NCBI GenBank assembly: GCA_964583605.1
Contig: CAZOWL010000049.1
Location: 1-31,591, forward strand
DNA from: CAZOWL01 sp964583605
GTDB taxonomy: Bacteria > Pseudomonadota > Gammaproteobacteria > Chromatiales > Chromatiaceae
DNA: 31,591 bases
Direction: 5' to 3'
Below the pieces are notes generated by a model. The model saw only the letters and a list, made by a program, of their open reading frames with translations, did no database searches and was not told the origin of the DNA. Shown here piece after piece: positions 23,824-31,500 of the stretch (position 1 is its first letter; each line of letters opens with the position of its first letter). The position numbers were made by a program, and so were the translations under genes.

Positions 23824-24716
23824 TCCCTCGGCGCATGGAACGCGATCCAATCGATCCTGCCGGTCCAGCCCTCCGCGGCTTTCGGCTGCGTATCCTCTGC
23901 ACCCTGTCGCGGCTGCTCGAGCCGCAGACAGCCCTCTCGGGACATCGCATCTGGCCGGAAGGAATCGAGAATCTCGCGATCCTCGACGCGCTACGAGCGC
24001 ATCCTGGCCGACTGCCTGTTCTGCAACAACCGCCGACATCGGCGACCGCAGCCGCCGGCGGCGAGCGCCTATCGGCGGCTTGTCGCCCGCTGGGCAGGTC
24101 AGAAGAAATGGCATCCGCCGGAGGTTTTTCGCCTCGTGGAGGTTCGCGCCGCTACGCGGCCGAAGAGCCGGAAACGCCGCACGGCCGGCGACCAAAGCGG
24201 TGTCGGTGGAACCTGATTGCTCCCGCCACGGCCCTGCTAGAGCGCGATAGGGGTCCGCAGGGGGCAGACCGGATCTTCTGCGGGCGCGGAGGCGGTGGCG
24301 TGTCCTGGTACCGAGTCTGGACTTGGCTTGGCAGGTGGTCGAGCCGAGGGGCGGCAAGTCCGATGCCATCAGGCCTCGCGCGTGGTCGGCCGTGCTAGGC
24401 CGCCGGTTGTGCCTGGATGGGGCATAGCAACCGCCCCCGGTGCTATTGCCCCGCCGCGAGGTGAGCCAGGCAGCCTTCGCCTGCCGGCGAGATGCCGCGG
24501 CGCCCGGCCCGTCCTTCGGGGGATCCCGTATCGCTTCACCTGGCCCGCGGGCACGCCCGCCCTTGGCAGGCTTTTCGCTGCGGCCGGGGGCGATTGCCGT
24601 CCGCGCTAATGCTGATCGGACCCCGGCTTCTCCCGCGCATCACGTCCATCAAGTCCTATTTTCGGTATACGTTTTGCCTCTGTACACCTAGCCACTTCGA
24701 ATGAGGCAAGCACGTC
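23824..24716. other. Long region without a supported gene
   Basis: About 890 bases. Open frames are present on both strands, but their translations are Arg/Gly/Pro-rich and match nothing I recognise. One plus-strand stretch (frame of 24001, ILADCLFCNNRRHRR ... AYRRLVARWAGQKKWHPPEVFRLVE) looks more protein-like and may be a decayed gene of unknown type. An imperfect 11-bp inverted repeat lies near 24420-24453 (GGGGCATAGCA / TGCTATTGCCCC). TATACG near 24665 could belong to the promoter of the following oxidase gene. Confidence 0.45.
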
Positions 24717-26141
24717 ATGGAGCCGATCCCTAGCGGAGACCACTTGCTCACCAGCGGCCGCCTGAAGCGCTTTCGGGCATCGATGCGTGGTGTCGTGTTA
24801 GACCCCGCCCATCCCGAGTATCAGCAGGCACGCAGGGTCTGGAACGGAACGATCGATCGACGCCCGGCGCTGATCGCCCGCTGCCAGTCGGACGACGATG
24901 TCGTGACTGCGATCGAGTTCGCCAAGGAGCACGACCTCCTCGTGTCCGTGCGCGGCGGCGGGCACGGCGTCGCCGGCTACGCGGTCTGCGAGGGCGGCCT
25001 GGTGATCGATCTCTCACCGATGCAGGACGTCGAGTTCGATGTCGATGCGCGGACGGTGCGCGTCGGCCCCGGGGCGCGCTGGGCCGACGTCGACCGGGCG
25101 ACCCAGCCGCACGGGCTTGCGACGCCCGGCGGCGAGGTCTCTGCCACGGGCGTTGCGGGGCTGACGCTCGGCGGCGGCATGGGGTACCTGCGCCGTAAAT
25201 ACGGCCTCAGCTGCGACAACCTGGTGTCCGCCGACGTCGTCACCGCGGACGGTCACAAGGTCCATGCGAGCGAGCACGAGCATCCGGACCTGTTCTGGGC
25301 ACTGCGCGGCGGGGGCGGCAACTTCGGCGTGGTCACATCGTTCGTCTTCCGCCTGCATCCGGTGGGTCCCGAGGTCGCGACCTTGACACCGTTCTTCCCG
25401 CTAGAAGACGCGCGTCGAGTCCTCTCTGCCTGGCGGGCGTTCACCGAATCGGCCCCAGACGAGGCGACCACGGCGTTTGCGATCTGGGCGGTGCCCGCTG
25501 ACCCAGAACTACCCGAGCGTCTCCATGGCCTGCCTGCTTGCGTGCTCGACGGGATGTATGCCGGTGCTCCCGACCTAGGCGAGGATTTGTTTCGGCCGCT
25601 GCGCGAGCTCGCCACGCCGCTGTTTGACCTCAGCGGCCGGACGTCCTACGTCGAGGCCCAGAGCGCGCTGGATCCGCTATTCCCAGACGGTGGGCTCTAC
25701 TACTGGAAGTCGCTGTTCCTGCAGGAACTGAGCGATGATGCGATGGAGCAGATCCTGTCTCGATCACAGACTCGCCCGAATCCCCGCATCCTCGTTATCC
25801 TGCGTCACCTCGGTGGCGCCGTCGCCCGCGTCGACCAAGGCGCAACCGCCTACAGCAACCGCGGCGCCAACTACATGCTCAGCATTGACGGCGCCTGGAG
25901 CGACCCGGCCGAGACCGATCGCAACATCGCCCGGGTTCGCGAGTTCTGGTCGGCGATGCGCCCCTTCTCGAAAGGCGGCGTCTATCTGAATTTCCCAGGC
26001 TACGGTGAGGACGAGCGCGAGCTTTGGCGGGCCAGCCATGGCGCAAATTTCGAGCGACTGAAGGCCGTGAAAGACCGTTGGGACCCGACCAACCTATTCC
26101 GGATGAACCAGAACATCCGTCCCACAGGCACCGACCAATGA
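24717..26141 (+). CDS. FAD-linked oxidase (berberine-bridge-like)
   Basis: 474 residues. FAD-binding PCMH domain with VSVRGGGHGVAGYAV, where His83 is the usual attachment site for covalent FAD, then GLVIDLSPMQDVEFD, GLTLGGGMGYLRRKYGLSCDNLVSADVVTADG and LFWALRGGGGNFGVVTSFVFRLHPVG. The C-terminal BBE segment is VYLNFPGYGEDERELWRASHGANFERLKAVKDRWDPTNLFRMNQNI. The position of the second, cysteinyl, FAD link of true berberine-bridge enzymes is SATG here, so single attachment is expected. Members oxidise sugars, alcohols or secondary metabolites; the substrate is unknown. It stands alone, and its stop codon is the first three bases of a 97-bp direct repeat. Confidence 0.92.
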   Translation: MEPIPSGDHLLTSGRLKRFRASMRGVVLDPAHPEYQQARRVWNGTIDRRPALIARCQSDDDVVTAIEFAKEHDLLVSVRGGGHGVAGYAVCEGGLVIDLSPMQDVEFDVDARTVRVGPGARWADVDRATQPHGLATPGGEVSATGVAGLTLGGGMGYLRRKYGLSCDNLVSADVVTADGHKVHASEHEHPDLFWALRGGGGNFGVVTSFVFRLHPVGPEVATLTPFFPLEDARRVLSAWRAFTESAPDEATTAFAIWAVPADPELPERLHGLPACVLDGMYAGAPDLGEDLFRPLRELATPLFDLSGRTSYVEAQSALDPLFPDGGLYYWKSLFLQELSDDAMEQILSRSQTRPNPRILVILRHLGGAVARVDQGATAYSNRGANYMLSIDGAWSDPAETDRNIARVREFWSAMRPFSKGGVYLNFPGYGEDERELWRASHGANFERLKAVKDRWDPTNLFRMNQNIRPTGTDQ

Positions 26142-26235
26142 ACCTAAATCCGGCGGTTGAACCGCGCCATGAGCGGCAACTTGCGGCCGACGAAGGGAAA
26201 TCGGCACTGGGGCATCGCACCCGATGGTGACGAGT
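26139..26235 (+). repeat. 97-bp direct repeat, copy 1
   Basis: Identical over 97 bases to 28726-28822. It begins TGAACCTAAATCC and includes the near-palindrome GCGGTTGAACCGC. The TGA at its edge is used as the stop of the FAD-linked oxidase gene. Confidence 0.9.
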
Positions 26236-26639
26236 TGAACTGCTCCGCAGTTGAACAGAGTTTCTTAAAATCAGCATTTTGCGTGATTTCTCGCTTCCCC
26301 AGCTGCTCTTTCTAGGTTCACCGCTCGCTGAGCCAGTAGATCGCTCCGACGACGACCACAGTCCCGCGATCACCCCGCCAACGCAGTCTTCCACGCGCTC
26401 GACGGGCTTCACGGGGATCGCCCTGCACCTCGCCCGTCGCTGCGTTGACCACGACCTGGCAGCTGTTGTCCTCGTGACGCGCAATCGATGTCACGCGCAA
26501 ATGGGGTCATCGCGTCATCGGGGTCCGCGCACTGCTCAGACCTCATCTTCTCCTTTGTCGGGGGCGGCTACTGGGTGTCCCCGGTTTCCCAAGGCGCACG
26601 GGTTACCAAGGACATCCTACTCGGGGCTTCGCCGATCGT
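26236..26639. other. Intergenic region without a supported gene
   Basis: Starts with a small hairpin AACTGC-TCC-GCAGTT (26237-26251). A 60-codon minus-strand frame (26318-26500) has no features I can identify. Nothing else is visible. Confidence 0.4.
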
Positions 26640-27305
26640 TCAGCCGACGCCGAGCAGGCCATTCGCGAAATCCTTGACCAGGTCGATGAAGGCTGGGCCG
26701 AGCACGGCAATACCCACCACGAGCAGCGTAATCCAGGCGATGCCGATGGCAAGCCCGGCTAGCACCAAGAGACCATCGCGGGTGATGAGGCCGATCGAGG
26801 CCATGGCGACGCCGATGCCGGGCAGGGTGTTGGTGGCGGGGAAGGGGACCAGGATGCTCACGATGAAGATGACGAAGACGGCGCCCACCAGCCGCTCAGC
26901 CGTTGGCCCGGACAAGATCAGGAGGCGCGGTCGGGCCAGCGTCTCGATCCAGCCGAACCACTTGCGCGCGCCTTCAGCCATCTGCTCCAGCCCGCCCTTG
27001 GCAAGGCGGCGCTCCCCCAAGCGATGCGGTATCCAAGGTTCCGGCCGGCCCATTGCCATCTGCACCGCGATCGCGATCATCGGCAGGGAGACGATCTGCG
27101 GGATACCGTAGAGCAGCGGGATGCACACGGGTATCGCGAGCGCGAACAGCATCAGACCGAAGGCACGCTCGCCCATGGCATGGGTGAATTCGTGCAGGGT
27201 CAGGCCGTCTGCGGGTGCCTCGGCACCGATGACCTCCAGCGCAGCAATCAGGCCGCGGCGGGGCGCGGCCTCGTCGGTCAAGCCGTCAACGTCATGCTTA
27301 CTCAT
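26640..27305 (-). CDS. ExoD-family membrane protein
   Basis: 221 residues from ATG 27305 (MSKHDVDGLTDEA). After a short N-terminal domain (LTLHEFTHAMGERAFG) come several membrane helices: LMLFALAIPVCIPLLYGIPQIVSLPMIAIAVQMAMG, LVGAVFVIFIVSILVPFPATNTLPGIGVAMASIGLI and GLLVLAGLAIGIAWITLLVVGIAV. The LPxxxGIPxI and FPATNxxPGIG pattern is that of the ExoD family (exopolysaccharide synthesis, first described in rhizobia); biochemical role is unsettled. The motif GRPEPWIP precedes an amphipathic stretch. The longer frame to 27467 adds Arg-rich residues and is not preferred. Confidence 0.85.
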   Translation of the reverse strand: MSKHDVDGLTDEAAPRRGLIAALEVIGAEAPADGLTLHEFTHAMGERAFGLMLFALAIPVCIPLLYGIPQIVSLPMIAIAVQMAMGRPEPWIPHRLGERRLAKGGLEQMAEGARKWFGWIETLARPRLLILSGPTAERLVGAVFVIFIVSILVPFPATNTLPGIGVAMASIGLITRDGLLVLAGLAIGIAWITLLVVGIAVLGPAFIDLVKDFANGLLGVG

Positions 27306-27703
27306 GGCAGATATTTGGGGCAGATATTTGGTAGGTGACAGCCCAGCGAGGAAGGGCAGAGCGAATGGCACACTGCTCCGTCTCTCAGTTCGACGCGGTC
27401 GCCGTTCAACGCGCATCCGCCGCGTCGCTACGGGGCGCGGGTCCCTAGGTCGACAATGCAAGCACAACGGGATCCTCTCGCCAGGACGCCTTGCGCCTGT
27501 CTGGGCTCCCCACCTCTCGCATCTGTAAGAACTTCCGGTATGGACCTGCCAGCATCGCCGCTCGAGAGATCAGGATTCACTGACCGCTTTGCCCAACGCA
27601 CCCAACCCTGACGTCCCTCAGCTCCCAATGGATAGCGGCAGCTTCTCGCATTACCACAACCTCCACAAGGGCGAACGTGCGCGTCATCGTGCGCTGCCGA
27701 TGT
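27306..27703. other. Intergenic region without a supported gene
   Basis: About 400 bases. Short frames on both strands look like noise. Direct repetition GGCAGATATTTGG/GGGCAGATATTTGG lies at 27306-27331, just upstream of the ExoD-like start. No hairpin or promoter stands out. Confidence 0.4.
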
Positions 27704-28034
27704 TCAGCGCGGCGCCCGTGGCATCATATGAGCCGCTTGGGCTTGAGCAAACTCCTGCGGACTGACGCGACCTTCGCCATTTTGGTCGATCTCCTCGAAG
27801 GAGGGGGCATTTGCCGGTTTGCGCATCATATAGCCCTGTCTGGCCTGCGTCTCCATCCGCTCGCCGCGCGCCTTCGGTGAGCTCGTCCCTGGTCAAGGCA
27901 GCATTGGCGTCCAGTTCGGAATCGCTGAACGCCGGCATATTCCAGCCCATTCCGGGTCCCATGCCGCGGCCGTCGCCCATATCCGGCCGACCGTGCCGGC
28001 GCTCCTGCTGTATCGCGTGGAGCTCCTCGCGCAA
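27704..28034 (-). pseudogene. EF-hand protein, frameshifted
   Basis: On the minus strand MREELHAIQQERRHGRPDMGDGRGMGPGMGWNMPAFSDSELDANAALTRDELTEG, then in another frame ARGERMETQARQGYMMRKPANAPSFEEIDQNGEGRVSPQEFAQAQAAHMMPRAPR to a stop at 27704-27706. The join near 27866-27875 is explained by one extra G in a GC-rich run. The Met/Gly-rich linker and paired loops (degenerate first loop DSELDANAALTRDE; second DQNGEGRVSPQE) match small periplasmic EF-hand proteins. A signal peptide is missing upstream, so the 5' end is lost too. Confidence 0.65.
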
Positions 28035-28054
28035 TCAGGTGCTGCACTCGGGGT

Positions 28055-28090
28055 CGCACCTGGCGCACCCGGCGCACCCGGCGCACCCGG
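28055..28090. repeat. 9-bp tandem repeat GGCGCACCC
   Basis: Three perfect units and one degenerate unit in tandem in the region upstream of the EF-hand pseudogene. Confidence 0.7.
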
Positions 28091-28174
28091 AGTCAGACCG
28101 CATGTCCCCCATTTTCTCTCAAGAACAAGCCGGCCTGTCTTTCCAAACGCTGGGGGAGCGTGCCCGCCTGGCGT

Positions 28175-28625
28175 TCAACTCGCGGAACCCTGCATTAAGT
28201 TCTTGATGTCCCGCATCGGCGGAGCGCCGAATTGCCGGCTGTATTCGCGGCTGAACTGCGAAGGGGTCTCGTAGCCGACTTCGAAGGCGGCCCGCGACGC
28301 ATCGCGCTGCTCCGTTAGCATCAACCGTCGCAGCTCGTTCAGCCGCATCTTCTTTCGGAACTGCAGCGGGCTCATGGCGGTTGTGGCGCGAACGATCATG
28401 GGGCGAGCCGAGCCACCCCGGACGATGAAATGTCGCCTCGCCCCTGATCGTTCCCTCACCCCAACCCTCTCCCAGAGGGCGAGGGAGCGAAGGTGCTACG
28501 CGGATTTCATTGTAAAGTGGCTATGGAGGGCGGAGGTGCTCAAGCCGACCTCGCCCGCCACCTCGTCGATCCGCAATGGCTTGTTGAAGTTGTCCTTCAG
28601 CCAATCGATCGGCACTCGCCTCGAT
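28175..28625 (-). pseudogene. AraC-family regulator, C-terminal part, interrupted by element copy E
   Basis: Minus-strand fragments of the paired helix-turn-helix region. Before the element: VPIDWLKDNFNKPLRIDEVAGEVGLSTSALHSHF (about 28514-28615). After it: ATTAMSPLQFRKKMRLNELRRLMLTEQRDASRAAFEVGYETPSQFSREYSRQFGAPPMRDIKNLMQ (28175-28390). Removing 123 bases gives LHSHFRATTAMSPLQF, the normal family sequence. The N-terminal effector domain is missing; beyond about 28625 the sequence is unrelated. So this gene was damaged at least twice. Confidence 0.82.
28391..28513 (+). mobile_element. 123-bp dispersed element, copy E (inside the araC-type pseudogene)
   Basis: Inserted between the two helix-turn-helix units of the AraC-type gene at a His-Phe | Arg-Ala join. 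Both hairpins are present; the left arm has GAGCCGA where most copies have GAGGCGA, a change shared with copy D, so D and E are probably close relatives. Confidence 0.87.
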
Positions 28626-28725
28626 GATTTGCGCCGCCGCGCTGCCTTACACTCCAGCGCCTATGAGATTCACGAACTGCTGGGGCGCGTAGATTATGAC
28701 CTGCGCCCAAAGGGAGGTGAACAAT

Positions 28726-28822
28726 TGAACCTAAATCCGGCGGTTGAACCGCGCCATGAGCGGCAACTTGCGGCCGACGAAGGGAAATCGGCACTGGGGC
28801 ATCGCACCCGATGGTGACGAGT
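28726..28822 (+). repeat. 97-bp direct repeat, copy 2
   Basis: Identical to 26139-26235. It forms the 5' boundary of the 2OG-oxygenase-like pseudogene. The frame upstream (LRRRAALHSSAYEIHELLGRVDYDLRPKGGEQLN, 28620-28732) reads like the C-terminus of a protein, possibly a transposase, that I cannot identify. Confidence 0.9.
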
Positions 28823-29775
28823 CCGCGATCAATGGCCAACCGGGGGCCCGCAAGGTCTCCGTGACAGCACGGAGGGCCGACCCGCCGCGCTGCTCGAGGC
28901 CCTGTTGCAGCTAGGCGACCGGACTGCTGCCGCCGGCTTCATCGCCGGCCCTGTGACCGCCAGCGCCTACGGTGCAGCCGACAATGCGGCGCTCGCCGAC
29001 GTGCTCACGGGGCTGCCGGCCGCGGAGGCCGGCGCCCTGCTGAGCGCTGTTGTCAGCGGCAATGCCCCCCCTGAAGCCGGCCGCCTGTGCCGACCTGCTG
29101 GCCCGTTGCACCGCAAGGTCGGACGCCGATCCGTCGGCGTTGCGCCTTGCCGCACAAGCACTGTTGGGCGCGCTGCCCGGCACGGCGACAGAGCCAACGG
29201 ATCAGTTACCGATGCTGCGCTGGCAGCGCGAGCCAACGTCGCCGGCACTGGTCGCCGACACCTTGACGGCATTGATGCGCATCGATTCGGCGCTCGCTGA
29301 CCAGGCGCTTGGCCTGTTCCTGTCGGATCACGCTTACTACCCGATCGACGAGATCCTGCTACCCGCCACATTGCGGCTCCGCGAAACGGAGTCCAACCCC
29401 GCGGCCGGCACGGCGACGGCGAACCTGCGCCAGGCCGTGCTGACGCATCTCGACCAACGGATCGCCCAGCCGCTGGCACCGCCCCCCGATTGGCAGCGCC
29501 CCGCCGAAATTCGCTGCGACTGCGGCCACTGCCGCAACCTGAGCGCCTTCCTCGCCTCACCCACCGAAGCGGTCTGGCACCTCAAGGCAGCCCAGGACAC
29601 CCGCAGTCATGTGGAGCACAGCATTCGGCGCAGCCAGTGCGACCTCGACTACGCGACGGACAAACGCGGCCGCCCCTATACCCTCGTCTGCAAGAAGAAC
29701 CAGGCCAGCTACGAGCGCCGTGTCCGCCAACGCGAGAACGACCTGGCCAACCGTGACCGCCTGCGCGGCACTTGA
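28823..29775 (+). pseudogene. C-terminal region of a 2OG-Fe(II) oxygenase-like protein, truncated and frameshifted
   Basis: Frame one: GLRDSTEGRPAALLEALLQLGDRTAAAGFIAGPVTASAYGAADNAALADVLTGLPAAEAGALLSAVVSGNA. Frame two continues from the C7 run at 29065-29071: LKPAACADLLARCTARSDADPSALRLAAQALLGALPG ... EIRCDCGHCRNLSAFLASPTEAVWHLKAAQDTRSHVEHSIRRSQCDLDYATDKRGRPYTLVCKKNQASYERR. A six-C run would join the two. The CDCGHC ... C ... C-K-K-N-Q-A-S-Y end resembles the C-terminal region of proteins often annotated as 2OG-Fe(II) oxygenases in gammaproteobacteria; that name is from memory of the family. The catalytic N-terminus is lost at the 97-bp repeat. Confidence 0.55.
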
Positions 29776-30222
29776 AGTGCCGGCACCTGGGCGCGCGGGC
29801 TTCTTGGTGCGAACCGACCAGCCGGATTGGTTGCGCGCGCTGCGACGCTGCTCAGGGGTCGATCCCCCGTCACCTGGCGTTCGATCGCCAGACAAGGTGG
29901 CCGCGAGCAGGTGCCCCGCTCGCACTGAGCGGCGAGCCAGTCCGGACGATGCAGAGAAAGGGGTCAAGTCTTGCAATCACGCATATGCTCGATTTCAAGA
30001 CTTGACCCCTTCCCGTTCCCGTCATAACCCCTTCCCGTCACATGCCTTGGCGTGAATCACATGGGAAAGCCGGACTCGAAATGTGGCACCGCCAGACGAA
30101 AGGGGCGGCAACCGATAGGCCGGGTCTAAAGGCGCTGGATGCCTGCCCTCTAATCTACCCCAACCCGTTACTCACCTTTCCGACCCTGCCCGCGACCTGT
30201 TCTGACCGCTCGACCCCGGAGA
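29776..30222. other. Intergenic region with one strong inverted repeat
   Basis: No supported gene in about 450 bases. It contains the 16-bp inverted repeat annotated separately. The remaining sequence shows nothing I can interpret. Confidence 0.5.
29958..30011. repeat. REP-like 16-bp inverted repeat
   Basis: Perfect arms AAGGGGTCAAGTCTTG (29958-29973) and CAAGACTTGACCCCTT (29996-30011) around a 22-base loop. Such GGGGTCA-type palindromes are typical of REP sequences mobilised by REP-associated tyrosine transposases; a fragment of such a transposase lies at 23320-23500. Whether the two are related is not shown. Confidence 0.65.
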
Positions 30223-30591
30223 TCACAGCGGCAAGATGCGCACCCGGCTCCGTCCGGGCTCGATCAGCAGCAAAGCACCGGATTCCAGTTCGGCGCGGAA
30301 GCGCCGTAGCGACTCGATGAGAGGCTCGGCGATCTGCTCAGGCAACACCTTGGGACCTCGGAGTTGAACCACACTCGGCTTGCCAGCGTGCGTCAGCGCG
30401 AGCATGGTCGAGAAGTCGAGATCGTGGCTGAAAACCGCGAAGTCCTCGGTCACCGCCCGGTCCATGATTTCGCTATCTGAGGCGGAAGGATCACCGATCT
30501 GCGACCAATGCACCGCCTCGAATCCCGCTTCGGTAAGAATCGGAACCCACTCCGGCGAGAGGTTGACGTCGATGAGCAGCTGCAGCGTCAT
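30223..30591 (-). CDS. DUF5615 PIN-like protein, probable toxin of a DUF433 pair
   Basis: 122 residues from ATG 30591. LQLLIDVNLSPEWVPILTEAGFEAVHWSQIGDPSASDSEIMDRAVTEDFAVFSHDLDFSTMLALTHAGKPSVVQLRG is the characteristic DUF5615 core, a PIN-like nuclease fold with acidic residues at Asp8, in DSEIMDRA and in the HDLDF motif. The start overlaps the stop of the DUF433 gene (ATGA-type overlap of 4 bases), so the two are coupled. Together they are thought to form a VapBC-like toxin-antitoxin system; this is family knowledge, not shown here. Confidence 0.88.
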   Translation of the reverse strand: MTLQLLIDVNLSPEWVPILTEAGFEAVHWSQIGDPSASDSEIMDRAVTEDFAVFSHDLDFSTMLALTHAGKPSVVQLRGPKVLPEQIAEPLIESLRRFRAELESGALLLIEPGRSRVRILPL

Positions 30592-30815
30592 GCTGCTGTG
30601 AGGTCCTCTTCCCGTTCCTCCAGTCGCCAAGCGGCATAAGCGAGCGCTGCATCCAGGTCCTCAGGCTCCAGGTAAGGATAAGCGGCAAGGATGCGCTCTC
30701 GGCTAACACCCGTGGCCATGAGTCCGAGCAATGTACCCACCGTTACCCGAAGACCGCGAATGCAGGGCTTGCCTCCCATGACAGCAGGATCCAAGGTAAT
30801 GCGGTCGATTTTCAT
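30588..30815 (-). CDS. DUF433 protein, probable antitoxin
   Basis: 75 residues from ATG 30815 (MKIDRITLDPAVMGGKPCIRGLRVTVGTLLGLMATGVSRERILAAYPYLEPEDLDAALAYAAWRLEE). MGGKPCIRGLRVTV and YPYLxxEDLxAALxYAA are the DUF433 signatures, a winged-helix DNA-binding fold. An ATG two codons earlier (30821) is possible. The longer frame to 30956 adds unrelated residues. It precedes and overlaps the DUF5615 gene, the usual order. Confidence 0.9.
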   Translation of the reverse strand: MKIDRITLDPAVMGGKPCIRGLRVTVGTLLGLMATGVSRERILAAYPYLEPEDLDAALAYAAWRLEEREEDLTAA

Positions 30816-31006
30816 GGCCATAGGCGCCCTTTTGCATAGGATGAGGCCAAGTGAAGTCAGGATAGCAGCCAGAGTGTTCGCTGTCGCCCGAGGTAGGGCG
30901 AAACGCACCGAGCAGTCCACTGTACACCCTGTTCCGCGCGGGCGACCGACCAGCACGTTCCAGCCTCAGGGCGGGCGCGTATAGATCGTCAGCCGAAGAT
31001 GACCTT

Positions 31007-31129
31007 ACCATGAAAATCGCGTAGCACCTTCGCTCCCTCGCCCTCTGGGAGAGGGTTGGGGTGAGGGAACGATCAGGGACGAGGCGGCATTTCATCATCT
31101 GGGGTGGCTCGCCTCGTCCCATGATCGTT
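31007..31129 (-). mobile_element. 123-bp dispersed element, copy F (at the 3' end of an ISAs1 transposase)
   Basis: Shares GGGAC/GTCCC stem changes with copy A. It abuts the transposase frame at 31129/31130; the last 57 bases of that frame (31073-31129) are element sequence. Both hairpins are intact. Confidence 0.87.
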
Positions 31130-31500
31130 AGCGCGGTAGTCATCATCCCAAGCGGCCTTGCGGCGCTTCTGGGCCAAGCGCAGATTGGAGGGCTCTTGTT
31201 CGAACAGATTCATGCACAGATGGCGAATCGAGGTCAGAATCGCCGGCGCGTCGCCTTTGCGGATGCGGCTGGCATCTTCACGGAGAACGACATCCAGGCG
31301 CCAGTGCAGGCGGTTCTCCACACCCCAGTGACCGCGCACCGCGTGGGCGAAGCGCTTGGCCTCAGCGGGGATGGAGTTGATGAACAAGCGCTGCTCCACG
31401 GTGTGGCGATCCTCGATCCAGCATTCGCGCTCGACCAGGCCGATGCTGCGCAGCCCCTGCCAACGCTCGGTGTCGGATAAGGTGCCCAACTCCTGAGTCC
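31073..31500 (-). pseudogene. ISAs1-family transposase, partial, with element-derived C-terminus
   Basis: SDTERWQGLRSIGLVERECWIEDRHTVEQRLFINSIPAEAKRFAHAVRGHWGVENRLHWRLDVVLREDASRIRKGDAPAILTSIRHLCMNLFEQEPSNLRLAQKRRKAAWDDDYRA is the C-terminal third of ISAs1 transposases (RGHWxxENxLHWxLDVxFxED motif). After YRA, where relatives end within a few residues, the frame enters element copy F and gains NDHGTRRATPDDEMPPRP and a stop. Upstream of SDTERW the similarity weakens and the window ends at 31591, so the N-terminus is either lost or outside view. Confidence 0.8.

Noticed and set aside
23820..24398. Plus-strand frame of 192 codons
   Set aside because: Arg/Gly/Pro-rich translation without domains, low similarity to anything recognised, and no good ribosome site.
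26318..26500. 60-codon minus-strand frame, possible small membrane protein
   Set aside because: The hydrophobic stretch VVVVGAIYWL is too short for certainty, and there is no ribosome site or known family.
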